This document shows, in pieces, positions 1 to 8,461 of a stretch of 18,412 nucleotides of DNA (its first letter is position 1; each line of letters starts with the position of its first letter). The position numbers and the translations under genes are program-made. Origin of the DNA: an uncultured Oscillospiraceae bacterium (GTDB taxonomy: Bacteria > Bacillota > Clostridia > Oscillospirales > Acutalibacteraceae); assembly GCA_902489335.1 (NCBI GenBank), contig CABTZO010000018.1, positions 1 to 18,412 of the forward strand, in the 5' to 3' direction. The notes beneath the pieces are model-generated. The model had not been told where the DNA came from. It searched no databases and was given only the letters and a program-made list of their open reading frames with translations.

Positions 1-675
1 AGTATTGCCAAAAGATATGTCGGTCGCGGAATGTCTTTCTTAGATTTAATTCAAGAAGGAAATTTAGGGCTTATTAAAGCAGTTGAAAAATTTGATTATA
101 CAAAGGGATTTAAATTTTCAACTTATGCAACCTGGTGGATCAGACAAGCTATTACAAGAGCTATTGCGGATCAAGCAAGGACAATCAGAATACCCGTTCA
201 CATGGTTGAGACGATTAATAAAGTTAAAAAGACCGCAAGCAAACTTTTACATGAAAATGGAAGAGAGCCTACGGACGAAGAAATTGCCGAAAAGCTTGAT
301 ATGACAGTTGAAAAGGTAAGAGACATTCAGAGAGTTTCTCAGGAGCCTGTTTCACTTGATACTCCGATAGGTGAAGAGGAAGACTCACATCTCGGTGATT
401 TTATTCCTGATGACGAAGCTGTTACTCCTGCTGATGCGGCATCTTCTCTTATGCTTAAAGAAGAGCTTATCGGAGCCTTAGATACATTAAACGACAGAGA
501 AGCGAGAGTTTTGTCTTTAAGATTCGGTCTTGATGACGGAAGACCGAGAACTTTAGAAGAAGTGGGAAAAGAGTTTGATGTAACAAGAGAAAGAATAAGA
601 CAAATAGAAGCAAAAGCTTTAAGAAAACTCAGACATCCCAGCCGATCAAAGAAACTCAAAGATTTTTTGGAGTAA
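1..675 (+). CDS. rpoD: RNA polymerase primary sigma factor SigA/RpoD, 3' part (5' end outside window)
   Basis: Housekeeping sigma-70 factor that directs RNA polymerase to -35/-10 promoters. The frame is open from base 1, and the first residues (SIAKRYVGRGM) already belong to region 2, so the ATG at 31 is internal and the true start lies upstream. Visible in order: region 2.2-2.4 (LIQEGNLGLIKAVEKF, then STYATWWIRQAITRAI and RTIRIPVHM), region 3, a short acidic linker (GEEEDSHLGDFIPDDE), and region 4 with its helix-turn-helix (RTLEEVGKEFDVTRERIRQIE) ending in RKLRHPSRSKKLKDFLE. This is the primary sigma C-terminus, not an alternative sigma factor. Region 1 and the start of region 2 are missing only because of the window edge. 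The hprK SD (GGAG, 668-671) sits inside its last codons, so the two genes are coupled. Identity is near certain. Confidence 0.97.
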   Translation, partial: SIAKRYVGRGMSFLDLIQEGNLGLIKAVEKFDYTKGFKFSTYATWWIRQAITRAIADQARTIRIPVHMVETINKVKKTASKLLHENGREPTDEEIAEKLDMTVEKVRDIQRVSQEPVSLDTPIGEEEDSHLGDFIPDDEAVTPADAASSLMLKEELIGALDTLNDREARVLSLRFGLDDGRPRTLEEVGKEFDVTRERIRQIEAKALRKLRHPSRSKKLKDFLE

Positions 676-679
676 AAAT

Positions 680-1663
680 ATGAATGATAAATATTCTGTA
701 GCTCTTGCTAAGATTATAGATTATATGGGTATGGAGATTATTCGATTAAGCCATGATCCCGGAGAAATCTATATTTCAACAAAGGAAGTTGCAAGACCCG
801 GATTAATTTTGGCAACGGAAGATAAGAATTTCATCTCTGACAGAATTCAATTTATCGGAAATGCTGAAATGATGTTTTTACTTGATTTATCTGAAAATGA
901 AAGGGAAGCTTCTTTAGAAAGATTTTTTTCAAAAAGACCGGTAACTGTAATAATTTCAGCAAGTTATTTGAAATCTGTACCCGATATATTTATTGAAAAA
1001 TCGGGAAAATATGATGTTCCGCTTCTAAAAACAACAATGGATACTTCAACTGCTATTTCGGCAATGGTTTCAATTCTAAATGTCGAACTTGCAGACAGAA
1101 TAACAAGACATGGAGTTTTGGTCGATGTTTCCGGTGAAGGAATTTTAATAGTCGGTGACAGTGGGGTCGGAAAAAGTGAAACTGTTATTGAACTTATAAA
1201 AAGAGGACACAGACTTGTTGCCGATGATGCCGTTGAAATAAGAAAAGTTTCTTCAAGAACATTAGTTGGTTGCTCTCCTGAAAATATTCGATATTTTATC
1301 GAACTTCGCGGTATAGGAATAATTGATGCCAGAAGACTTTTTGGTATGGGAGCAGTCCGAGACACAGTAAAAATTGACCTTGTCATAAATCTTCAAAACT
1401 GGGATCAGTCGAAGACTTATGAAAGAATGGGCGTAGAAGACAAGTATACCGAGATTTTAGGCAATCAAGTGCCTCTTATTGAAGTTCCGGTAAGTCCCGG
1501 ACGAAATCTTGCAATTATCATTGAAGTTGCCGCAATAAATAATCGTCAAAAAAAGATGGGTTATAATTCCGCAAAGCAACTTTTGACTAATCTTGGAATG
1601 AGTGTTGATGAAAACGATAATGAAAACAATCATTTCAAACAAGATATTTGGTATGATTATTAG
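680..1663 (+). CDS. hprK: HPr kinase/phosphorylase
   Basis: Bifunctional enzyme that phosphorylates HPr on its regulatory serine and removes that phosphate. It drives carbon catabolite repression and PTS control in the cytoplasm. The protein is 327 aa, slightly longer than the usual ~310. The N-terminal domain covers about residues 1-130. The catalytic domain has His144, the P-loop GDSGVGKS (159-166), the acidic pair ADD (181-183) and the HprK signature ELRGIGIIDARRLFG (208-222, including Glu208). The PGRNLAIIIEVAA block follows, where the family has its C-terminal HPr-contact helices. The last ~20 residues are Asp/Asn-rich and add to the length. The start at 680 has GGAG at 668-671 and lies 4 bp after rpoD. 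murB follows 8 bp later. Its HPr substrate gene is not in this window. Confidence 0.96.
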   Translation: MNDKYSVALAKIIDYMGMEIIRLSHDPGEIYISTKEVARPGLILATEDKNFISDRIQFIGNAEMMFLLDLSENEREASLERFFSKRPVTVIISASYLKSVPDIFIEKSGKYDVPLLKTTMDTSTAISAMVSILNVELADRITRHGVLVDVSGEGILIVGDSGVGKSETVIELIKRGHRLVADDAVEIRKVSSRTLVGCSPENIRYFIELRGIGIIDARRLFGMGAVRDTVKIDLVINLQNWDQSKTYERMGVEDKYTEILGNQVPLIEVPVSPGRNLAIIIEVAAINNRQKKMGYNSAKQLLTNLGMSVDENDNENNHFKQDIWYDY

Positions 1664-1671
1664 GAGACATA

Positions 1672-2571
1672 GTGGACATTTCAACTCAACTGAAAAACAA
1701 AAAAATTGAATTTGAAAAAAACGCAGTCATAAAGCAATATACTACCTTTAAGATAGGAGGAAGTTTTAACTTCCTTGTTTTTCCGAAAGATTTAGATGAA
1801 ATTAAAGAAACACTTAAAATTTTCAAAGAAAACAATGAAGAGTTTATAATATTGGGAAAAGGCAGCAATGTCTTGATTTCCGATAAACACCATGATAAAT
1901 CTGCAATTATTTTAAGCAAGTATTTTAATAAAATTTCAATTCAAGGCGGAATGTTTATTCAAGCAGAAGCCGGTGCTTCCTTGAAAGATGTTGCAAAATT
2001 TGCACTTGAGTACGGTTTTACCGGACTTGAATTTGCATACGGAATTCCCGCTTCTTTAGGCGGAGCTATCTATATGAATGCCGGTGCTTATGGCGGTTCA
2101 ATTTCTGATTCTCTTTTTGCTTCTAAATATGTGGATGAAAATTTTGAAAGTCAAATGATTCTTGAAAAAGAACATCAGTTTTCTTATAGGCACAGCATCT
2201 ATCAGGAACTTAACAATGCTGTTATTTTTCAAGGACTTTTTCTTTTGAAAGAAGATAATCCTCAAGTTATAAAACAAAAAATGGATAATTATATGGAAAG
2301 AAGAAAAACTCGTCAACCACTTAATTATCCAAGTGCAGGCTCTGTTTTCAAGCGCCCTGAGGGCAACTATGCCGGAGCATTGATTGAAAAATGTGGGCTT
2401 AAAGGTTATAGAGTAGGCGGAGCCGCGGTCAGCGAAAAGCATGCCGGTTTTATTATAAATATTGATAATGCAACTTATGATGATGTTAAAGAATTAATAA
2501 ATATAATCAAAAATACAGTTTTTGAAAAAGAAAAGATTTTATTAAGCGAAGAGATAAAATATATTAATTAA
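1672..2571 (+). CDS. murB: UDP-N-acetylmuramate dehydrogenase MurB
   Basis: Flavoprotein that reduces UDP-GlcNAc-enolpyruvate to UDP-MurNAc with NADPH, the second committed step of peptidoglycan synthesis in the cytoplasm. At 299 aa it matches the shorter type II MurB. The FAD-binding PCMH-type domain shows GKGSNVLISD (62-71) and YGIPASLGGAIYMNAGAYGG (123-142). The C-terminal domain has SYRHS (171-175), the catalytic serine in AGSVFK (Ser224) and a late glutamate near residue 294. The family usually has GIPG-S-V/I-GG in the flavin loop, and here it reads GIPASLGG, a mild change. The start is GTG at 1672. It is chosen because AGGAGA (1662-1667) sits just upstream and overlaps the hprK stop codon. 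rapZ follows after 9 bp. Confidence 0.95.
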   Translation: MDISTQLKNKKIEFEKNAVIKQYTTFKIGGSFNFLVFPKDLDEIKETLKIFKENNEEFIILGKGSNVLISDKHHDKSAIILSKYFNKISIQGGMFIQAEAGASLKDVAKFALEYGFTGLEFAYGIPASLGGAIYMNAGAYGGSISDSLFASKYVDENFESQMILEKEHQFSYRHSIYQELNNAVIFQGLFLLKEDNPQVIKQKMDNYMERRKTRQPLNYPSAGSVFKRPEGNYAGALIEKCGLKGYRVGGAAVSEKHAGFIINIDNATYDDVKELINIIKNTVFEKEKILLSEEIKYIN

Positions 2572-2580
2572 GGAGTCAAA

Positions 2581-3438
2581 ATGCAACTTTTAATCGTGAC
2601 AGGACTATCCGGTGCCGGAAAATCTTCTGTTGTCAGAGTTTTGGAAGATATGGGATTCTTTTGTATCGATAATCTGCCTCCCAATTTGATCCCTGATTTT
2701 TTGTCGCTCGTTCAAAAGTCAAATGATGAAGAACAAAAATTTGCAATCGTTGTTGACGCAAGAGCCGGCAAGTCTTTTTCACAACTTTTTGATTCTCTGA
2801 ATACGGTTAAGTCACTTGGATTTAACTATAAAATTATTTTCTTGGATGCAGAAAACAATGTTCTTGTTAAGAGATATAAGGAAACAAGACGTCGACACCC
2901 ACTTTCTGAAAAATATAGAAATTCAACAGATGAAGCTGTAAACGCAGAAAGAATGATGCTAAGTCCAATTAAAGATATGGCTGATTATATCATCGATACA
3001 TCGAATACGGATTTACAGACTTTAAGACAGAGAATAAAATCTCTTTTTTATAATGATGTTTCTAAAACTCTAAAAATAACCTGCATGTCTTTTGGATTTA
3101 AATACGGCATACCGGCTGACGCCGACAATGTTTATGATGTCAGATGTCTCCCGAATCCTTTTTATGTAGCCGACTTAAAAAATAAAACGGGAATGGATCA
3201 GGAAGTCGTAGATTTTATTTGGAAGTATGATCAGTCAAAAAATCTATATCAAAAAATTCAGGACCTTGTTGATTTTGCCCTTCCGTTGTATCAAAAAGAG
3301 GGAAAAAGTGGTCTAGTAATTGCATTTGGTTGTACCGGAGGGAAACACAGGTCCGTCTATTTTGCGAGAAAACTCTGTAAACATCTTCAAGATAACGGAT
3401 ACTTTTGCAACTTAATAAATCGAGATATTTTGAAATAA
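2581..3438 (+). CDS. rapZ: RNase adapter / nucleotide-binding protein RapZ (YvcJ family)
   Basis: P-loop protein of the RapZ/YvcJ family. In enterobacteria RapZ guides RNase E to the GlmZ small RNA and so controls GlmS. In Firmicutes YvcJ binds and hydrolyses nucleotides and its target is less clear. The 285 aa length is normal. It has Walker A GLSGAGKS (8-15), the DNLP motif shortly after, ETRRRHPLS, the C-terminal-domain block YGIPADADNVYDVRCLPNP and the late GCTGGKHRSVYFA motif, all family hallmarks. AAGGAGT (2572-2578) just before the ATG is a strong SD. whiA starts one base after the stop codon. In most Firmicutes yvcK lies between these two genes, and it is absent here. Confidence 0.95.
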   Translation: MQLLIVTGLSGAGKSSVVRVLEDMGFFCIDNLPPNLIPDFLSLVQKSNDEEQKFAIVVDARAGKSFSQLFDSLNTVKSLGFNYKIIFLDAENNVLVKRYKETRRRHPLSEKYRNSTDEAVNAERMMLSPIKDMADYIIDTSNTDLQTLRQRIKSLFYNDVSKTLKITCMSFGFKYGIPADADNVYDVRCLPNPFYVADLKNKTGMDQEVVDFIWKYDQSKNLYQKIQDLVDFALPLYQKEGKSGLVIAFGCTGGKHRSVYFARKLCKHLQDNGYFCNLINRDILK

Positions 3439-3439
3439 A

Positions 3440-4351
3440 ATGAAAGAATCATTTAATCTGAAAACAAAAAACGAAATTATAAATCGTTTAAGAGAAAACG
3501 AAATTTCAGATGAACAATTCAAGACCTTTGCATACGGTCTCTTACTGTTTTGCAGAGGCTTTTTTCGTCATAATATTTTAGTCTTGTCTACAAGTAAAAA
3601 TATAATTGAGATATATAAAGATGTTTTAGAAAAGATAACCTCGGAAAAGATTAAATACTCTGAATCTAAGAATAGAAATTACTCAATAAATATAAGCGAT
3701 AAAGAGCTCATAAATAAAATTTTCAATTATCTTGATATAAATGATAAATCCATATCTTTTCGTATAAATTTCGGACTTATTGAAAATGAAGAAGATTATG
3801 GAATCTTTTTAGCCGGAGTTTTTATTGCCTGTGGACAGATTACAGATCCGCTTAAGGACTATCATCTTGAAATGTCCGTTTTACATAAAAAACTTTCCTC
3901 CGATTTAAAAAAACTCATATCTGAAGCCAATATAAATATAAAAACAACTTTGCGTCAGGAAACATACATATTATATTTAAAAGACAGCAGCCTTATTGAA
4001 GACTTTTTAGTCATGATTGGAGCAACTGAGGCTTCACTTGATATTATGAATGTAAAAATTTATAAGGATATCAAAAACAAAGTCAACCGAAAGACTAATT
4101 TCGAAAATGCTAATTTGACTAAAACTGCCTATGCTTCAACGATTCAAATTCGTGCAATTGAAAAAATATTTAACAAAAAAGGAAAAGAATTTTTATCGTC
4201 TGATTTAAGAGAAATTGCATTGATGCGACTTGAAAATCCGGAAATGTCGATTCGCGAAATAGGAGAGAATTCTACCAAAGGTTATTCGCGATCTGTTGTT
4301 TACCATAAATTTCAAAAAATCATAAAAATAGCGGAGGATTTGGAAGACTGA
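3440..4351 (+). CDS. whiA: DNA-binding protein WhiA
   Basis: WhiA is a conserved Gram-positive protein with an inactive LAGLIDADG homing-endonuclease fold fused to a helix-turn-helix. It is a sporulation regulator in Streptomyces, and in Bacillus it is linked to cell division and chromosome segregation. The length, 303 aa, is typical. The N-terminal fold includes FLAGVFIACGQITDPLKDYHLEM, matching the family's FLAGGSVxDPxxxYHLE block. The linker NRKTNFENANLTKTAYAST matches the conserved NRxxNxExANLxKT stretch. The C-terminal HTH runs from about residue 255 (LREIALMRLENPEMSIREIG) to the end. The usual ISKSGxNHRLRK recognition region reads YSRSVVYHKFQK, so the HTH is diverged. No clear SD precedes the ATG, which follows rapZ by one base, so translational coupling is likely. 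Confidence 0.92.
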   Translation: MKESFNLKTKNEIINRLRENEISDEQFKTFAYGLLLFCRGFFRHNILVLSTSKNIIEIYKDVLEKITSEKIKYSESKNRNYSINISDKELINKIFNYLDINDKSISFRINFGLIENEEDYGIFLAGVFIACGQITDPLKDYHLEMSVLHKKLSSDLKKLISEANINIKTTLRQETYILYLKDSSLIEDFLVMIGATEASLDIMNVKIYKDIKNKVNRKTNFENANLTKTAYASTIQIRAIEKIFNKKGKEFLSSDLREIALMRLENPEMSIREIGENSTKGYSRSVVYHKFQKIIKIAEDLED

Positions 4352-4352
4352 T

Positions 4353-7300
4353 ATGCCATTTACCCATTTGCATGTTCATACCGAATATAGCCTTTTGAGT
4401 GGTGCCTGCAGAATAAAAGAACTGATTAAAGCAGCTGCCAAAAAAGGGTTTGAAAGTCTTGCCATTACTGATGAATGCAATATGTATGGTGTTATTCAAT
4501 TTTATAAAACTGCTTTGGATTATAAGATAAAACCTATAATAGGTATGGAAATAAATATCAGACAAATTCCAAATTTGATTCCCGATAAAACAAATCGTAA
4601 TTATAGATTGATTTTACTTTGTGAAAATAACGAGGGATACCACAATTTAATGCAAATTACCAGCATTGCAAACAGTTTTGAAAATTCTTCCTCTCCTGCT
4701 GTGGATAAAGAAACACTGAAAAAATATAGTGAAGGACTTATTGCTGTTTCGGATTATGAAAAAGGGGAGATAGCTCAGCTAATTTATTCAAAAAATGAAA
4801 ATATAGCAAAAGAAGTGCTGGATGAATATAGAAATATTTTTGGCGAGAATAATTTCTTTTTAGAAATACAAAATCATAATTTAATCGAAGATAATAAAAA
4901 AATTTTAAGGACATTGAATTTTGCCGACAAATATAATGTTGAAACTGTTGCAACTAATAATGTTTATTTTGTTGAAAAAGAAGACTATGTTGCAAGAGAA
5001 ATTCTTTGTTGTATAGGTACAAAAGATAAAGATTTTAAAGTTATTGACAAAAATCATATAAAATCTTCAAGTGATTTGAGTCTTGAGAACAATGAGTATT
5101 TTCTAAAAAGTTCTGAAGAGATGGCAAAGCTTTTTAAAGATAGCAAAAATTCAATTAAAAATGCCGAAAAAATTTCCGAAAGATGTAATGTGAAAATAGA
5201 ATTTGGAAAAACAAAACTTCCATATTTCAAATTGCCTAAAGAATATCAGTCAATGACGCATTTACAATATTTACAGTTGCTGATTAAAAACGGACTAAGA
5301 AAAAAAATACCTAATCCGGATAAAACTATAATTGAAAGAATTAAATATGAACTCAATACAATAGAAAATATGGGTTTTATTGATTATTTTCTGATAGTCT
5401 CCGATTTTGTTAATTTTGCCAAAGATAATGATATTCCCGTCGGTCCGGGAAGAGGATCCGGAGCAGGTTCTTTAATTGCATATTTAATAGGCATTACTGA
5501 TATAAATCCTATTGAATTTAATCTTTTATTTGAAAGATTCTTAAATCCTGAAAGACAAACTATGCCGGATTTTGATATTGATGTATGTTTTGAAAATAGA
5601 TACAAAATTGTAGATTATATCGAAAAAAAATATGGAAATGAAAATGTAACACATATAATAACTTTCGGTACGCTTGCGGCGAGGGCTGTTATTCGTGATG
5701 TTTCGAAGGCTTTATCATTAGATGACTATAAATTGAATAAAGTCCTAAAATACATAGACAGACGACCGAAAATAACGATTGATGATGCGATAAATGAAAA
5801 TAAAGAACTGTTAAATTTATATAACAGTGATGATGAAATCAAAATAATTATTGACTATTCCAAGAAGCTTGAAGGATTTCCGCGTCACAGAAGTATTCAT
5901 GCCGCAGGCCTCTTGATAACCGATAAAAATGTTAGAGAATATGTCCCCGTTGTCCTATTGGACAAGGGTATAGCAACTCAGTTCAATATGACAGAGCTTG
6001 AAGAACTCGGATTACTAAAAATGGATTTATTGGCTCTTCGAAATTTGACTGTCATCAAAGATACTTCCGATAAAATTAAGCTAAAAAAACCTGATTTTGA
6101 TATAAATAAAATACCTCTTGACGACCGTAAAACTTTTCAAATGATCTCACGAGGAGATACAATCGGTGTTTTTCAATTCGAAAAAGATGGACTTAGACGC
6201 AAATTATTGTCACTTAAGCCAACCCAAATGCAAGATATAATCAATATGACTTCTTTGTATAGACCGGGTCCTATGAATAGAATTGACGAATTTATAGAAT
6301 GCAAAAACAATCCGTCAAAGATAAAATATCCCATACCTGAAATTAAGGAGATTTTAGCAGAAACTTATGGAATAATTGTTTTTCAGGAACAGGTTATGCA
6401 AATTTTCAGAAAAATTGCAAATTACTCCTATGCTCAGGCCGATTTGGTAAGACGAGCGATGTCAAAGAAGAAACATGACATAATGGAAAAAGAAAGAACA
6501 AGATTTTTACAGGGAGCAGAAAATAACAACATAGACAAAAATCTTGCAAATCAACTTTTTGATGAAATGGCAAACTTTGCATCCTATGCTTTTAATAAAT
6601 CCCATGCGGCAGCATATGCGAAAATAATCTATCAAACTGCTTATCTAAAATGCAATTATATGCCGGAATATATGTCTTCACTATTATCAACCTTGGGAAT
6701 TGGAAGCAATCGTGTTCCTTTATATATTGAGGAATGTAAAAAAAATAATATTGAAATTTTATATCCGGATATAAATAAAAGTGAATATTTATACACCGCT
6801 CATAATAATAAAATTCGTGTTGGTTTGATTGCACTTAGAAATTTGGGAGAATCAATTTGTAAAAAAATAATTGATGAGAGAAACAAAAACGGCGATTATA
6901 AAGATATTGCCGATTTTATAAATAGAAACGAAAATGCTAAACTTTCAAGTGTTGTGATTGAAAACATGGTATATGCAGGTTGTTTTGATAGTTTTGGATA
7001 TAATCGTAAACAGATATTACAAGCAAGTTTTGACATTACGGAAAACTTAAAAACAAATTCCGGACTTCGTCCCGAAGGCCAGTTTAGTCTTTTCGATGAT
7101 TATAAAAAAACCGAATTTTCAATGAATGAATATATAAATGTAACAGATTTACCGCTTGATTTTAAAAAACAAAAAGAAATTGAAGTTTTAGGATTTAGCA
7201 TTTTGAAATCAAAGTTATATGTTCAACTTTTAAACTATGATGAAAATTTACTTTCCAAAATCGCTTTTCTTTCAAAAAAATATAAGGGAAACGATACATT

Positions 7301-7430
7301 GATAATATATATTAAAGATCAAAACAAAATCTTGAAAACTAATTACAATGGGGGAGTTAATATAAATAATGAACTTAAATATCAGCTTTCTCAGCTTTTA
7401 GGGAAAGAAAATGTTATTGAAAAATCATAA
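4353..7430 (+). CDS. dnaE: DNA polymerase III subunit alpha, DnaE type, short form
   Basis: C-family replicative DNA polymerase. In Firmicutes that also have PolC, DnaE extends RNA primers; whether PolC exists here cannot be seen. Domains: PHP domain (about 1-210), palm with GPGRGSGAGS, PDFDID (catalytic Asp408 and Asp410) and KMD with Asp558, then fingers (HRSIHAAGLL, SLYRPGPMNRIDEF, SYAFNKSHAAAYA). A helix-hairpin-helix follows (LIALRNLGESICKKI), then a beta-clamp motif QFSLF (910-914). At 1025 aa it is roughly 90-135 aa shorter than common DnaE proteins. After the EIEVLGF block (about 942-948) the OB fold appears to be missing, and only the final domain (YQLSQLLGKENVIEKS) remains. The PHP metal ligands are partly lost (TDE at 39-41, ATNNVYF at 200-206). 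The start is one base after the whiA stop codon, with GGAAG at 4342-4346. Confidence 0.95.
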   Translation: MPFTHLHVHTEYSLLSGACRIKELIKAAAKKGFESLAITDECNMYGVIQFYKTALDYKIKPIIGMEINIRQIPNLIPDKTNRNYRLILLCENNEGYHNLMQITSIANSFENSSSPAVDKETLKKYSEGLIAVSDYEKGEIAQLIYSKNENIAKEVLDEYRNIFGENNFFLEIQNHNLIEDNKKILRTLNFADKYNVETVATNNVYFVEKEDYVAREILCCIGTKDKDFKVIDKNHIKSSSDLSLENNEYFLKSSEEMAKLFKDSKNSIKNAEKISERCNVKIEFGKTKLPYFKLPKEYQSMTHLQYLQLLIKNGLRKKIPNPDKTIIERIKYELNTIENMGFIDYFLIVSDFVNFAKDNDIPVGPGRGSGAGSLIAYLIGITDINPIEFNLLFERFLNPERQTMPDFDIDVCFENRYKIVDYIEKKYGNENVTHIITFGTLAARAVIRDVSKALSLDDYKLNKVLKYIDRRPKITIDDAINENKELLNLYNSDDEIKIIIDYSKKLEGFPRHRSIHAAGLLITDKNVREYVPVVLLDKGIATQFNMTELEELGLLKMDLLALRNLTVIKDTSDKIKLKKPDFDINKIPLDDRKTFQMISRGDTIGVFQFEKDGLRRKLLSLKPTQMQDIINMTSLYRPGPMNRIDEFIECKNNPSKIKYPIPEIKEILAETYGIIVFQEQVMQIFRKIANYSYAQADLVRRAMSKKKHDIMEKERTRFLQGAENNNIDKNLANQLFDEMANFASYAFNKSHAAAYAKIIYQTAYLKCNYMPEYMSSLLSTLGIGSNRVPLYIEECKKNNIEILYPDINKSEYLYTAHNNKIRVGLIALRNLGESICKKIIDERNKNGDYKDIADFINRNENAKLSSVVIENMVYAGCFDSFGYNRKQILQASFDITENLKTNSGLRPEGQFSLFDDYKKTEFSMNEYINVTDLPLDFKKQKEIEVLGFSILKSKLYVQLLNYDENLLSKIAFLSKKYKGNDTLIIYIKDQNKILKTNYNGGVNINNELKYQLSQLLGKENVIEKS

Positions 7431-7446
7431 TGGAAATTGGTATATA
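7417..7446 (+). promoter_or_regulatory. Possible sigma-A promoter for pfkA
   Basis: TTGAAA (7417-7422) and TATATA (7441-7446) are separated by 18 bp. They overlap the end of dnaE and lie about 45 bp before the pfkA start. An alternative pair uses TATCAT about 10 bp further on. AT-rich sequence makes chance matches common, so this is tentative. Confidence 0.35.
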
Positions 7447-7492
7447 AAAGTGTTATCATAAATTGAATCTACTTTACTTGGGGGTTGACTGT

Positions 7493-8461
7493 ATGAAAAG
7501 AATCGCTGTTTTGACAAGCGGCGGAGACGCACCGGGAATGAATGCTGCAATCAGAGCAGTAGTCAGAACCGCTTTTGAAAATGAAATTGAAGTATATGGA
7601 GTTATGGGAGGATATCAGGGACTCCTTGAATCTGATTTTATAAGTATGGATTTGAGAACTGTTTCAAACATAATTCAAAGAGGCGGAACTATTTTACATT
7701 CGGCACGAAGCGCTGAATTTAAGACGCAAGAAGGAACATTGAAGGCAAAAGATGTTCTTAAAAAATATGAAATTGAAAATTTAGTTGTTATCGGCGGAGA
7801 CGGAACTTTAGCAGGTGGTAACAGACTAAGTAAAACGGGTGTTTCAGTAATTGGAATTCCTGCAACAATTGATAATGATGTAGGTTATTCAGATATGACT
7901 ATCGGATACGATACTGCAATGAATACTGTTATGTTAATGGTTGACAGACTTCGTGATACAACTGAAGCTCACAAAAGATGTTCGGTAGTAGAAGTAATGG
8001 GAAGAGATGCGGGATATATTGCTCTTAATTCCGGAATTGCCGTCGGTGCAATGTCGATTTTAATTCCTGAAGTCAAGTATGATATTCAAAGAGATATTGT
8101 TGACAGAATGAACAGGACCCGTCACTATGGTAAGCATCATTTTATTATAATTGTAGCTGAAGGTGCCGGAGATTCTCAGGAAATATCCAAAAAAATTCAA
8201 GAAGCAACCGGAATCGAAACCAGACTTACCGTTTTGGGACATGTCCAAAGAGGCGGATCACCTACTGTTAATGACAGAGTATTGGGCTCACATTTTGGAA
8301 ATGAGGCAATTCAACTTATCAAAAAAATTAATGATGACAGCAGCTTTGCTTTGGGATATAAATCAAATAAAATTGTTTCATATCCGCTTGACGAAGCTTT
8401 AAAAATAAAAAAACATATTAATATGGATTTATATAAGGTAGCAAATGAAATCTCAATTTAA
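7493..8461 (+). CDS. pfkA: ATP-dependent 6-phosphofructokinase
   Basis: Phosphorylates fructose 6-phosphate to the 1,6-bisphosphate, the committed step of glycolysis. At 322 aa it is full length. Residue numbers match the well-studied Geobacillus enzyme almost exactly: nucleotide loop TSGGDAPGMN (8-17), Arg72, GGDGTLAGG (101-109, with Gly104 marking ATP rather than pyrophosphate use), PATIDND (123-129, catalytic Asp127), MGR (169-171) and HVQRGGSPT. The allosteric ADP/PEP site looks altered: residue 187 is Met instead of Glu, residue 59 is Asn instead of Asp, and the Arg211 position is Tyr. Arg21, Arg25 and Arg154 remain. I choose ATG 7493 over the upstream in-frame start at 7463 because it gives the family N-terminus (MKRIAVLTSGG) and follows TTGGGGG (7478-7484). 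The usual downstream pyk gene is absent. Confidence 0.96.
   Translation: MKRIAVLTSGGDAPGMNAAIRAVVRTAFENEIEVYGVMGGYQGLLESDFISMDLRTVSNIIQRGGTILHSARSAEFKTQEGTLKAKDVLKKYEIENLVVIGGDGTLAGGNRLSKTGVSVIGIPATIDNDVGYSDMTIGYDTAMNTVMLMVDRLRDTTEAHKRCSVVEVMGRDAGYIALNSGIAVGAMSILIPEVKYDIQRDIVDRMNRTRHYGKHHFIIIVAEGAGDSQEISKKIQEATGIETRLTVLGHVQRGGSPTVNDRVLGSHFGNEAIQLIKKINDDSSFALGYKSNKIVSYPLDEALKIKKHINMDLYKVANEISI

Noticed and set aside
964..1386. Long minus-strand reading frame inside hprK, and similar antisense frames elsewhere
   Set aside because: They are shadows of real genes, with no SD and low-complexity Ser/Ile-rich products.
7463..7492. Upstream in-frame start for pfkA (MNLLYLGVDC)
   Set aside because: The SD TTGGGGG lies between it and ATG 7493, and PfkA proteins begin with MKRIxVLTSGGD.
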